A DNA stretch of 52,708 nt from Ardenticatenaceae bacterium (GTDB lineage Bacteria > Chloroflexota > Anaerolineae > Promineifilales > Promineifilaceae), in NCBI GenBank assembly GCA_030065875.1, contig JASJCR010000036.1, positions 1 to 52,708 on the forward strand. Reading direction: 5' to 3'. Below the pieces are notes generated by a model. The model ran no database searches, was not told the origin of the DNA, and saw nothing but the letters and a program-made list of their open reading frames with translations. This document shows positions 34,636 to 42,416 of the stretch, one piece after another; the first letter of the stretch is position 1; each line of letters starts with the position of its first letter. The position numbers were made by a program, and so were the translations under genes.

Positions 34636-34745
34636 AAGAATCGTCAATCGCGAATCAAAAATCGAAAATACAAATTTCGTAATTCGTATTTCGTAATTCG
34701 TATTTCCCATCTCGTATCTCGTATCTCGTATTTCATATTTCGTAC
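34636..34745. repeat. Family D repeat (TTCGTATTTCGTAATTCG words)
   Basis: A single-orientation run of TTTCGTAATTCGTA and ATCTCGTATCTCGTA words, continuous with the preceding B/C repeat. It fills the divergent gap between rph and the aldo/keto reductase gene. Confidence 0.85.
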
Positions 34746-34797
34746 TGATCTTCTACGGTTATAGTGGGAAAAGTTTTCCAAGACAAGGAGTGTAATG

Positions 34798-35769
34798 ATG
34801 GATTATGTTAATTTAGGCCGGGCCGGGGTCAAAGTCAGCCGTTTTTGCCTCGGCACAACCAATTTTGGGGTTCACACGGAAGAGGAGGATGCCCATCGGA
34901 TCATGGATGCCGCCTTTGAGCAGGGCATCAATTTTTTTGACACGGCCGATGCGTACGGATATGCCAAAGGCAAAGGAAAAACGGAAGGGATTATCGGCCG
35001 CTGGTTTGCCAAAAATCCCGACAAACGTGATCGGGTGGTCCTGGCCACCAAAGTGTATACCGCCATGTCGGATGATATTAACGATCGCGGGCTTTCCGCC
35101 TTTCATATCCGGCGAGCGTGTGAAGCCAGCCTCAAGCGAATGAACGTGGATCACATCGATCTGTATCAGATGCACCACGTAGACCGGGAGACGCCGTGGG
35201 AGGAGATTTGGCAGGCGATGGAGCAGCTGGTACAGGAGGGGAAGATTTCTTACGTGGGGACGAGCAATTTTGCCGGATGGCATCTGGCTCAGGGCAGTGA
35301 AATCGCCCGTCAGCGCCTGTTTATGGGACCGGTTAGCGAACAAAGCCTCTATAATTTGTCGGCCCGCACCGTTGAGCTTGAAGTGCTGCCGGCCGCCGCT
35401 GCTTACGGAATGGGGTTTATTCCGTACAGCCCGGTTGGGGGTGGCTTGTTGGCCGGAGCGCTGCAAAAGGTAAGTGAAGGTCGCCGGGCTACCACCGGCC
35501 GCCAGGAGCAAATCGCCGCCTATCGCCCTCAGCTTGAGAAGTATGAGGCGCTGTGTGCCGATTTGGGCGAACATCCGGCCGATGTGGCCCTGGCCTGGGT
35601 GCTCCACCAACCGCTGGTGACCGCCCCAATTATCGGGCCGCGCACGATGGAGCAGCTGGACGGTAATTTACATGCCCTCGATATCAAGCTTTCGGAAGAA
35701 TCCCTGGCCCAGCTTGATGAAATCTGGCCGGGACCGGGCGGCCCGGCCCCCGAAGCGTACGCCTGGTAG
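34798..35769 (+). CDS. Aldo/keto reductase
   Basis: 323 residues. Catalytic tetrad visible: Asp in NFFDTADAYGYAKGK, Tyr in the same segment (about residue 52), Lys in VVLATKVYT near 83, His in YQMHHVDRETPW near 124. C-terminal cofactor region APIIGPRTMEQLDGNL. NADPH-dependent carbonyl reductase of the AKR12/13 or YajO/YhdN-like type; substrate unknown. Two adjacent ATGs: the second (34798) is seven bases from AAGGAG and preferred. Confidence 0.92.
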   Translation: MDYVNLGRAGVKVSRFCLGTTNFGVHTEEEDAHRIMDAAFEQGINFFDTADAYGYAKGKGKTEGIIGRWFAKNPDKRDRVVLATKVYTAMSDDINDRGLSAFHIRRACEASLKRMNVDHIDLYQMHHVDRETPWEEIWQAMEQLVQEGKISYVGTSNFAGWHLAQGSEIARQRLFMGPVSEQSLYNLSARTVELEVLPAAAAYGMGFIPYSPVGGGLLAGALQKVSEGRRATTGRQEQIAAYRPQLEKYEALCADLGEHPADVALAWVLHQPLVTAPIIGPRTMEQLDGNLHALDIKLSEESLAQLDEIWPGPGGPAPEAYAW

Positions 35770-35820
35770 CTTCCAAAACCAAATGAGGTCTGTCTGGTTA
35801 AATGACTTTCCACCCGACGC

Positions 35821-36133
35821 GTTCAAGGGCGGACAGGTCTTCAATAACCTGAATTATCGTTCGCGGACCCCCTGTCATCCTGAGCCCTTTGACTTCGCTC
35901 AGGACAGGCTTTGCGAAGGATCCCGTCAACTGACAAAAAGGTGTCGCTTGCTTTCCGAGCGCTCTCATCTTTTTAAATCAGCCCTTCTGAAAGACAACTT
36001 GACGAGATTTTTGTATGTTAAAGAGAAAGGTGGTCCGAGGGCGATTTTACCTATCCACATCTGCAAGGGCTTGGCTAGCCAAGCCCCTACCACAAGGCTC
36101 TGGTTCACCCTAGCCACCTGTCCGCCCCTGAAC
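35821..36133. mobile_element. MITE-like element with terminal inverted repeats
   Basis: About 313 bp bounded by an 18-bp inverted repeat: GTTCAAGGGCGGACAGGT (35821-35838) and ACCTGTCCGCCCCTGAAC (36116-36133), one mismatch. A third copy, AGCTGTCCGCCTCTGAAC, lies outside at 36180-36197. The interior has a CCTTTGACTTCGCTCAGGAC-type repeat (35888-35912) and a perfect palindrome GGGCTTGGCTAGCCAAGCCC (36067-36086). No transposase gene. Non-autonomous mobile origin is inference. Confidence 0.6.
36067..36086. repeat. 20-bp perfect palindrome
   Basis: GGGCTTGGCTAGCCAAGCCC, inside the MITE-like element. Confidence 0.9.
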
Positions 36134-36213
36134 CGACACGGGAGGAGAGCTTGTTGGTCTGTTTGACGATCATTCTATTAGCTGTCCGCCTCTGAACGAG
36201 GCTGAAAAAAGAG

Positions 36214-36254
36214 AAAAATCGCTCCTGACATAACGGTGTCAGGAGCGATTTTTT
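36214..36254. terminator. Bidirectional intrinsic terminator before the VOC gene
   Basis: AAAAATCGCTCCTGACA / TGTCAGGAGCGATTTTTT around TAACGG: a 17-bp stem with A-run and T-run. Ends 45 bp before the VOC-protein ATG. Confidence 0.9.
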
Positions 36255-36299
36255 ATGATGTGATCATCATATAAAAACAAAGTTTTAGGAGGTAATTTC

Positions 36300-36665
36300 A
36301 TGGTAGCAAATTATTTGGGGTTTGTCGTTGAAGATGTTGAGCAGGCCACGGCATTTTTTCGAGATACCCTTGGCTTCCCCATCGATCAAAAGGAAAGTAT
36401 CCCCGGCCAGTACACGCAGTTTGACTTTAATGGAGGGATGATTTTATCGCTTCAGGAGCCGGTGAATACGGGTGATCCGGAAATTATTATCGAGCAGCCG
36501 TTTGAACCGGCAGTGATGGTCACCGACGTTGACAGCCTGGCAGCTGAATGGCAAGAAAAAGGGGTGACGATTCTTGATGGGCCGCGGGATATGCCGTTTG
36601 GCCGAGCGATGCTGGTCCAAACCCCTTACGGTCACGCCTTCCGGGTTTATCAACCGCCCGTGTAG
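36300..36665 (+). CDS. Glyoxalase/bleomycin-resistance (VOC) family protein
   Basis: 121 residues, the single-module VOC length. Two beta-alpha-beta-beta-beta units: NYLGFVVEDVEQATAFFRDTLGF and AVMVTDVDSLAAEWQEKGV, ending PYGHAFRVYQPP. Enzymatic role not decidable (lyase, dioxygenase-like, or binding protein). A strong AGGAGG lies six bases before the ATG. Overlaps the WYL regulator gene tail-to-tail by 16 bp. Confidence 0.85.
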   Translation: MVANYLGFVVEDVEQATAFFRDTLGFPIDQKESIPGQYTQFDFNGGMILSLQEPVNTGDPEIIIEQPFEPAVMVTDVDSLAAEWQEKGVTILDGPRDMPFGRAMLVQTPYGHAFRVYQPPV

Positions 36666-37582
36666 TTTTTTTGCATACCGGCCGCTGCGGCGGCCATTTC
36701 ATCTCGCAGCGCGGCTGGGGAAACAACCTCAGCCGCGTCTCCCCACCCCAGGATCCAGCGCTTGAAGTGGCTCAAATCCCCCCGGAAAAAGCGCAGCGCC
36801 AGCCGGCCGTCATCCAGCCACCACTGTTCGACGATTCCCTGAGGATTTTCTTCGAGAACCCAGCGCGCTCGTTCCGCTGAAAAATAAATAACCATTTCCA
36901 TCTGCCCCCGATGCTGCTCGGGCACGAGGTCGCGCGGATGATACTGCTCCGGCAAAATTTCCAGCTGATCGATGCGCTCCAGGCGAAAGTTGCGCTCGCT
37001 TTGACGCAGGCGGCAGTATCCATACATGATCCACGCCTGGTCGACAAAGATTAAGTTCAGCGGCTCTACCTCTCGAAGCGTGACCCGATCGGTTGATTTG
37101 GCGTGATAGTGCAGGCGCACCACCTGTCTGTTTTGAATCGCGTCCACAAGCTTGATAAATCGGCCGTCTTCGAGATCGAGCTTTCCCCGCGAGATGGTGT
37201 AGAAGCCGATAATCGCCTGAAAGGCCATTAAGGATGACAGCGAGCGGCTGGGCAGCACCGCCTGAATTTTTTGCAGGGCAGCCCCGGCTGCCTGATGGGT
37301 CTCCCCCGCTTCGGTTAAGCTTTGAAATAAGCCGATCGCTAAAAAGAGCGCCCGGGCTTCTTTTTCGGTAAAAGCCACTGGCGGGAGATAAAATCCATCC
37401 ATCAACCGATACCCTTCACCCGGCATGGCCGCAATCGGTACCCCTACCTCTGACAAAGCCTGAATATCCCGGTAAACGGTTCGTTCACTCACCTCAAACT
37501 GACCGGCCAAATCGCGTGCCCGCACCAGTTCACGATTGTGAAAAACAAGTAGGTAACCCATCAAACGGTCGATCCGATTCAT
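36650..37582 (-). CDS. WYL-domain transcriptional regulator (YafY-like)
   Basis: 310 residues. N-terminal winged helix (MNRIDRLMGYLLVFHNREL, then VRARDLAGQFEVSERTVYRDIQALSEVGVPI, residues 1-50). WYL domain from about 150 with VRLHYHAK and AWIMYGYCRLRQSERNFRLERIDQL. C-terminal WCX-like segment (VIYFSAERARWVLEE). Usually a regulator of neighbouring genes; divergent from the UMF1-type transporter gene and convergent with the VOC gene. AAGGAGGA before the ATG supports the start. Confidence 0.9.
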   Translation of the reverse strand: MNRIDRLMGYLLVFHNRELVRARDLAGQFEVSERTVYRDIQALSEVGVPIAAMPGEGYRLMDGFYLPPVAFTEKEARALFLAIGLFQSLTEAGETHQAAGAALQKIQAVLPSRSLSSLMAFQAIIGFYTISRGKLDLEDGRFIKLVDAIQNRQVVRLHYHAKSTDRVTLREVEPLNLIFVDQAWIMYGYCRLRQSERNFRLERIDQLEILPEQYHPRDLVPEQHRGQMEMVIYFSAERARWVLEENPQGIVEQWWLDDGRLALRFFRGDLSHFKRWILGWGDAAEVVSPAALRDEMAAAAAGMQKNYTGG

Positions 37583-37604
37583 CGCCTCTCCTCCTTATGT
37601 CCTC

Positions 37605-37633
37605 TTGACAGGGTCAAATTAAATAACGATACT
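37605..37633 (+). promoter_or_regulatory. Promoter for the UMF1-type transporter gene
   Basis: TTGACA (37605-37610), 17-bp spacer, GATACT (37628-37633), about 90 bp before the TTG start, in the divergent gap with the WYL regulator. Confidence 0.55.
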
Positions 37634-37724
37634 TTCCCGTGACGTGCCCGATCAAACAGGGGCATTCTTCGTGTTCACTCAATCAATTCAGCCGGTTGCC
37701 ATACCATCATAGGAGAAATCGCCC

Positions 37725-39053
37725 TTGAACGACAAACGAGAAATTTTGGGATGGACGATGTACGATTGGGCCAACTCGGCTTTTAGTACAACCGTCGTCA
37801 CCGCTTTGTTGGGGCCCTACATCGAATCTCTGGCCAGCTCCTCCACATCTCCTGTCATGCTCTTTGGGTTGCAGATAGAACCGGCGGCTATTTACCCATT
37901 TACCGTTTCTCTCTCGGTTCTCATTCAGGTTTTATTTTTACCTTTATTGGGCACCATTGCGGATTTTACCAATTTAAAAAAGCGGATGATGATGGGTTTC
38001 GCCTATACGGGGGCGACGGCCACGATGCTGCTTTTTATCGTCCAGGCGGATATGCCGATTTTAGGCACCAACGGGGCCGTTTTGCTGGCCAGTTTTCTGT
38101 TTATCGTTGCCAATTTGAGTTTTGGAGCGGCCATCGTATTTTACAACGCTTTTTTGCCGGAAATTGCCTCGGCCGATCAGCGTGATATCGTCAGTTCACA
38201 AGGGTTTGCCGTCGGTTATGTTGGTGGCGGACTGCTCCTTTTGCTTAATTTAATTTTACTGAGCGTGATGGAAGATACCGTATTGGCGGTTCGCCTGAGT
38301 CTGGCCAGCGCCGGGTTATGGTGGCTGGTGTTTACCTATCTTTTTCCTCAGCAGAGGCTGGTGGTTCGAGAGCCGGCCCGCCAAATGCCGGAAGGGGAAG
38401 GACTTTTTCGCTTTGGCGTCAAGCGCGTTTTGGCCACCTTCCGTGAAATGTGGACGAAGTATCCGGAAACATTGCGCTATCTGATCGCCTATCTTATTTA
38501 CAATGACGGTATTCAAACGGTTATTGCCGTGGCGGCCCTTTTTGCCAGCAGTGAGTTGGGAATCGAGCCGCAAGTCGTCCTGCTTCTTGTTTTGATGATT
38601 CAGTTTGTAGCCTTTGGTGGCGCCCTGCTTTTTGGATGGTTAGCCGGCCGCATTGGCGCTAAAAAATCAATTTTGCTAAGCCTTGTGATTTGGTCGGTTA
38701 TCGTGATCTACGCCTATCTACTCCTGATTAACACCTTCCAACTTTTTGTTTTAGGCTTTTTCCTGGCGCTGGTTCTAGGAGGGTCTCAGGCGTTAAGCCG
38801 GTCGCTCTTCTCCCAAATGATTCCGCGAGATCACGAAGCGGAATATTTTGGCTTTTACGAAATCAGCGAGCGGGGAACCTCGTGGATTGGCACTTTGTTC
38901 TTTGGTCTGGCGGTGACGATCACCGGATCACAACGAGTGGCCATTCTCACCTTGATTGTATTTTTCCTGGTTGGGTTGGCGCTGCTTTCCCGGGTGGACA
39001 TTCGGCGGGCGATGCTGGATTCAGGAAATGACCCAGAAGGAGTGGTTATTTAG
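37725..39053 (+). CDS. UMF1/Atg22-type MFS transporter
   Basis: 442 residues, about 12 membrane segments. The start ILGWTMYDWANSAFSTTVVTALLGPY is the hallmark of the UMF1 (vacuole effluxer Atg22-like) branch of the major facilitator superfamily. The later LGGSQALSRSLFSQMIPRDHEAEYFGFYEI is also characteristic. Possible amino-acid or nucleobase export; substrate unknown. Start is TTG with AGGAG nine bases upstream. The gene ends at a family A element. Confidence 0.9.
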   Translation: MNDKREILGWTMYDWANSAFSTTVVTALLGPYIESLASSSTSPVMLFGLQIEPAAIYPFTVSLSVLIQVLFLPLLGTIADFTNLKKRMMMGFAYTGATATMLLFIVQADMPILGTNGAVLLASFLFIVANLSFGAAIVFYNAFLPEIASADQRDIVSSQGFAVGYVGGGLLLLLNLILLSVMEDTVLAVRLSLASAGLWWLVFTYLFPQQRLVVREPARQMPEGEGLFRFGVKRVLATFREMWTKYPETLRYLIAYLIYNDGIQTVIAVAALFASSELGIEPQVVLLLVLMIQFVAFGGALLFGWLAGRIGAKKSILLSLVIWSVIVIYAYLLLINTFQLFVLGFFLALVLGGSQALSRSLFSQMIPRDHEAEYFGFYEISERGTSWIGTLFFGLAVTITGSQRVAILTLIVFFLVGLALLSRVDIRRAMLDSGNDPEGVVI

Positions 39054-39054
39054 A

Positions 39055-39193
39055 GTCCTAAGTCCTGAGCTAAAAGTCCTGAGTAAGATGGTTGAAATGG
39101 GACTTGACACGAAAAAGAAGGGTCTGATGCTGACTCAGGACTCAGGACTCAGGACTCAGGACTCAGGACTTAGGACTCAGGACTTAGAACTCC
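39055..39193. repeat. Family A composite element, copy 1
   Basis: Left arm 39056-39087 (GTCCTAAGTCCTGAGCTAAA and onward), a 45-bp core with GGGACTTGACACGAAAAAG, and a right arm 39131-39193 made of heptamers: TGACTCA, four GGACTCA, GGACTTA, GGACTCA, GGACTTA, GAACTCC. The right arm is the reverse complement of the left-arm words. Core and order match copy 2. Confidence 0.92.
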
Positions 39194-39630
39194 TACCCCC
39201 ACTTCTTCGACCTCCCCCTTTTTACCTCCCCCCGTCTTTTTTTGGCATCCAGCCGAGCCTGGTTGGTGGCCCGACTGGGCCGGGTCTTTTTACGTTTTTT
39301 GGGCCGCCTCAACCCTTCCCGCAAAATCTCCTGCAGGCGAAAAACGGCAATTTGCCGGTTTTGGCTCTGGCTGCGAGTCTCATGCACGTGCAGTTTAAGA
39401 ACCCCTTCATTGGTTAATCGATGGCTGAGCCGCTCTAAAAGATAAACGCGATCTCTTTCAGACAGCTGGCTCAGAAGCGTGGGTGATCCGGCAACGTCAA
39501 AAGAAAGGATCACTTTTGTCGCCGCTTTGTTGACGTGCTGTCCACCGGGACCGCCACCGGTTACAAATCGAAAATCCAGCTCGTTTTCAGGAATCGCCAC
39601 GTGGTCGCTGATTTTTACTGAATCACTCAT
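39193..39630 (-). CDS. arfB: Alternative ribosome-rescue factor (peptidyl-tRNA hydrolase) ArfB
   Basis: 145 residues from the ATG at 39630 (a GTG 36 bp upstream is possible; neither has a good Shine-Dalgarno). GGQ motif at residues 29-31 in TGGGPGGQHVNKAATKV, but no stop-codon recognition domain as in RF1/RF2. The C-terminal tail is strongly basic (GLRRPKKRKKTRPSRATNQA onward), as needed to enter the mRNA channel of stalled ribosomes. It hydrolyses peptidyl-tRNA on non-stop complexes. The gene is bracketed by the two family A composite elements. Confidence 0.92.
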   Translation of the reverse strand: MSDSVKISDHVAIPENELDFRFVTGGGPGGQHVNKAATKVILSFDVAGSPTLLSQLSERDRVYLLERLSHRLTNEGVLKLHVHETRSQSQNRQIAVFRLQEILREGLRRPKKRKKTRPSRATNQARLDAKKRRGEVKRGRSKKWG

Positions 39631-39692
39631 TATTGGGGCAGGGTACCTCAAATTGTGATAATTCACAAAGGAGCTAGGGACTGTCCGAGGGA

Positions 39693-39855
39693 GAAGTCCT
39701 AAGTCCTTAGTAGAAAGTCCTGAGTAAGATGAATCAAATTGGGACTTGACAGGAAAAAGTAGGGCTTATCCTGTTTCAGGACTCAGGACTCAGGACTCAG
39801 GACTCAGGACTCAGGACTCAGGACTCAGGACTCAGGACTCAGGACGCAGGACTCG
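39693..39855. repeat. Family A composite element, copy 2
   Basis: Left arm 39693-39726 (AGTCCTAAGTCCTTAGTAGA and onward), core GGGACTTGACAGGAAAAAGT, right arm 39779-39855 with nine perfect GGACTCA heptamers, then GGACGCA and GGACTCG. Same orientation and order as copy 1. The ABA4-like gene's stop codon lies in the right arm. Confidence 0.93.
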
Positions 39856-40276
39856 CCGTCCAATCTTTCGTTTTTATCTCTCGGGCAATGAGGTAAAAAA
39901 TGAACCCCAGCGGCCCAAACATGAGGACAAAAAATAAAATCGGGCTGGTAAACCAGGCGGACAGGCCGATTTTTCGGCTGTCGAGATAAGCCCAGCGGCC
40001 GACAAAGAGATCGAAGGCCAGGAAGTGAACCCAGCCGACGGTGGCTCCTGCTGGAGAGCCAAGCAGAGCTTGAATCCCGCCCAGGGTCGGGTTGGCCAGC
40101 TCGGCAAACGCCCCTCCAAACTGGGGGATGATCAGCATGGTATACAGCAGGGCCGAAGGGACAATAATCCACAAGCTTCGGACAATGCGTCTGGTCCACG
40201 ACCAGGCCGGCAGGAGGATCATGAGCAGCCAGAAGGGCATGACGAGCAAGTTACTTAGGGAGAATATAGTATCCAT
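39839..40276 (-). CDS. ABA4-like (DUF4281) membrane protein
   Basis: 145 residues, four membrane segments. Matches the DUF4281/ABA4 family: MDTIFSLSNLLVMPFWLLMI, PAGATVGWVHFLAFDLFVGRW, FTSPILFFVLMFGPLGFIFYL. Plant ABA4 acts in neoxanthin formation; bacterial members are uncharacterised. The last codons (PAS) and the TGA stop are encoded within the GGACTCA array of family A copy 2. The start codon abuts a family E repeat with no space for an independent ribosome-binding site. Confidence 0.85.
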   Translation of the reverse strand: MDTIFSLSNLLVMPFWLLMILLPAWSWTRRIVRSLWIIVPSALLYTMLIIPQFGGAFAELANPTLGGIQALLGSPAGATVGWVHFLAFDLFVGRWAYLDSRKIGLSAWFTSPILFFVLMFGPLGFIFYLIAREIKTKDWTASPAS

Positions 40277-40331
40277 AGGTGATGGGTGATAGGTGTTGGG
40301 TATTGGGTGATAGGTGTTGGGTGGAAGGTGA
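40277..40331. repeat. Family E repeat abutting the ABA4-like start
   Basis: GGTGATGGGTGATAGGTGTT then GGGTATTGGGTGATAGGTG words; begins at the base next to the ATG. Confidence 0.88.
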
Positions 40332-40416
40332 AATGGATGGTTGACATAAAGTCAAAAATGATTTTTTATGGCTTAATCCTTAAGTAAATTACAAGAATTT
40401 TTCACAATTTAATTGT

Positions 40417-40481
40417 CCACAGACTGCGCAGATTTTCGCAGATTAGAGGGAAAAATCTGCGGCCATCTGCGTAATCTGTGG
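40417..40481. repeat. Family H inverted repeat (CGCAGATT type)
   Basis: Left arm 40417-40444 (CCACAGACTGCGCAGATTTT and onward) and right arm 40454-40481 (ending GCGTAATCTGTGG) are reverse complements at about 23 of 28 positions around a 9-nt loop. Confidence 0.88.
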
Positions 40482-40512
40482 ATATTTTTTTCGTAAAACT
40501 TTTTGCTGACTA

Positions 40513-40536
40513 CTTAAACCTTAAACCTTAAACCCA
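40513..40536. repeat. Short tandem CTTAAAC tract
   Basis: Three consecutive CTTAAAC units ending in CC; lies 19 bp before the stop of the next gene. Confidence 0.7.
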
Positions 40537-40554
40537 ACAATTACGATTGATTAA

Positions 40555-41529
40555 TTAAGCCAACTGATCCCGTCGAAGAAGCACCCAAATCGATCCGCCG
40601 GCAACGGCCGCGATTAAAACACCGAGTGCGGTTAACGTCAACGGGCCGGGATAAATCAGCGGTTCCGCCCGCAGAGCCTGCCAGGTGACCAGCCCGACAA
40701 AGGCCAGGTAACCTGCACCGGTGATGCCAATGAGCTGGGATTGTTTGCGGCCGGAAAGCCGGCTGTTTTGGCGCACGATGACATATCCGAGCAGCGGCAG
40801 AACCTGCATGGCGTGCATGCCGATGAAGTGGCCAACTCGCAGATCCCCACCCTCGGTGCTCCAGCCCACAAACGGCAGCCCTGCACCACCGTCAGCCACT
40901 CCCACTGAATGCCCGCCTGCTTCGAGCATCACCCCGGTCGCTTCGGCCGTGGCCAGCTGTTGGGCGTTTGGAGAGGTCATTAAAAAGCCCAGACCGGTCC
41001 CCACCACGGTGATCACCAGGGCTAGTTTTAGACTCAATCCCCAGGCCCGGTTTTCAAACGGCTGTCGAATCAGCAGGACCAGGGCAGCCAGACTCACCAG
41101 CCACAGCAGTAAAATCATGGTGCCCATGGTGCTAAAGACGGCCATATCAAACGGGGTGGCCACGTTAAAATGGCTGCGCACGCCGCGAAATGCCTGCAGC
41201 GCGATTAGGACGAGCTCGACAAACATGGCCACGGCCGTGACCCATGAAATGATAGATATCCATCTCGTCCGCCGCGTCACAAAGGTCAACATCCACATCA
41301 GGGTCAATGAGTAAAAAACCGACGAAATGGCAAATTTGGTTGGCTTAATCCATACCGGTTCACCCAGGATGGTCCGGGTATCTACAAGTAAGCCCACGAC
41401 GGTGAAGAGCAGTAAGGCGATAGAAAATAATCCGGTAAACAACAGCGGTTTGTTTTCCCGCCAGCTGGTCTGAAAAAAAATCTGCAAACCGTTTGAGGAT
41501 TTCTTCTTGGGATTTAAAGCTAAATTCAT
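40555..41529 (-). CDS. Unknown polytopic membrane protein
   Basis: 324 residues from the second ATG, which has GGAG at a suitable distance (the first ATG, 41541, overlaps that GGAG). Eight or nine membrane segments. Recognisable conserved-looking loops are EPVWIKPTKFAISSVFYS (about 55-72), FRGVRSHFNVATPFD (about 115-129), and DLRVGHFIGMHAMQVLPLLG (about 228-247), where paired His residues could bind a metal or heme. I cannot name the family. Intracellular position relative to neighbours gives no functional clue. Confidence 0.75.
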   Translation of the reverse strand: MNLALNPKKKSSNGLQIFFQTSWRENKPLLFTGLFSIALLLFTVVGLLVDTRTILGEPVWIKPTKFAISSVFYSLTLMWMLTFVTRRTRWISIISWVTAVAMFVELVLIALQAFRGVRSHFNVATPFDMAVFSTMGTMILLLWLVSLAALVLLIRQPFENRAWGLSLKLALVITVVGTGLGFLMTSPNAQQLATAEATGVMLEAGGHSVGVADGGAGLPFVGWSTEGGDLRVGHFIGMHAMQVLPLLGYVIVRQNSRLSGRKQSQLIGITGAGYLAFVGLVTWQALRAEPLIYPGPLTLTALGVLIAAVAGGSIWVLLRRDQLA

Positions 41530-41628
41530 AAGATTCTCCATTTGAATAAAACATACACAATTATCAAAAATAATCGGCCACGGATTTTAAGGGTTAAAAG
41601 CACGACCTGTAAGATCGCTTTGAGTGAT

Positions 41629-42357
41629 TCACAACCTCACGATCGCACCGGCCTGCTGGGAGCGTTGGCTTGGCAAACCTGAGAGCTTCCCCTCAAAAGC
41701 GCGCAGAATGTCCTGACGTTTTAGCGGTCCACCATGACCGACATAGAACGTGTGCGCCCCTGTCGCCAATATTTTTTGCAAGCTTTGAAAGACCGCCGAC
41801 AGATTTTCAGCGAAGTAATGAATTCGCGGCCGAGCTGCCGCAAATGTACCTCCCAGAAAACCGCCCATGAGCAAATCACCAATGATCGCTTGACCGTCGT
41901 CTAGCAGGATAGAGATTGAGCCTGGGGTGTGGCCGGGCGTGGTGAGAATTTGCCCCGATATGCCTAAATGATCGAGTCGCATTCCCTCATTTATAGGAAC
42001 GGCCGTTTCTGCCGGAGCATAGGGTTTGATTACGAAGGGGCGAATAAAGCGCCCGTTTAGCCCGGTGACCCGAATTGGACCGTTGTGACCCTGCCGCATT
42101 CGCTGTGCTTCAAGCGGGTGTGCCGCGAGAGGAACCTTGATCTGTTTCTGCAGCCAGGCTGAGGTTCCGGCGTGGTCATTGTGGGCGTGCGTGTGAATGA
42201 CCAGAGCTAAATCCTGCGGTTGTACACCGGCGGCCGCCATTTGCTTCGTTAAATGTTCTTCTTCACCCGGTGAGCCGCTGTCGATTAAAACGGGCCGATC
42301 ACCCCACACGAGATAAGCGTTGGATAAAGAAAGCTTGAGTTGATGGATTGTTGTCAT
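41629..42357 (-). CDS. MBL-fold metallo-hydrolase
   Basis: 242 residues from the ATG at 42357 (AGAGG upstream). Metal-binding motif HTHAHNDHAG at residues 55-64, further His in TTPGHTPGSIS (about 132), Asp in AIIGDLLMGG, and a late His in TFYVGHGGPL. A two-metal glyoxalase II-like hydrolase; substrate unknown. Downstream of the TetR gene with an operator-like site between them, so probably under its control. Confidence 0.88.
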   Translation of the reverse strand: MTTIHQLKLSLSNAYLVWGDRPVLIDSGSPGEEEHLTKQMAAAGVQPQDLALVIHTHAHNDHAGTSAWLQKQIKVPLAAHPLEAQRMRQGHNGPIRVTGLNGRFIRPFVIKPYAPAETAVPINEGMRLDHLGISGQILTTPGHTPGSISILLDDGQAIIGDLLMGGFLGGTFAAARPRIHYFAENLSAVFQSLQKILATGAHTFYVGHGGPLKRQDILRAFEGKLSGLPSQRSQQAGAIVRL

Positions 42358-42385
42358 AAAACCTCTGTTGAATTTCATTCAAAAT

Positions 42386-42400
42386 CTGAACAATGTTCGG
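42386..42400. promoter_or_regulatory. TetR operator-like site before the MBL gene
   Basis: CTGAACAATGTTCGG, 13 of 15 positions equal to the palindrome upstream of the TetR gene (43057-43071). Confidence 0.7.
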
Positions 42401-42416
42401 AAAATGGCAAAAAAAA

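Noticed and set aside
34555..34710. Longer N-terminus for RNase PH
   Set aside because: Translated family B/D repeat; the family N-terminus MTRFDGR has its own GGAG.
34813..35610. 265-codon minus-strand open frame
   Set aside because: Antisense shadow of the aldo/keto reductase, which has a complete catalytic tetrad and a good ribosome-binding site.
39131..39855. GGACTCA arrays as CRISPR
   Set aside because: Seven-base units without spacers; no cas genes in the window.
40513..40536. CTTAAAC tract as telomere-like or origin element
   Set aside because: Only three units, no DnaA boxes or replication genes nearby.
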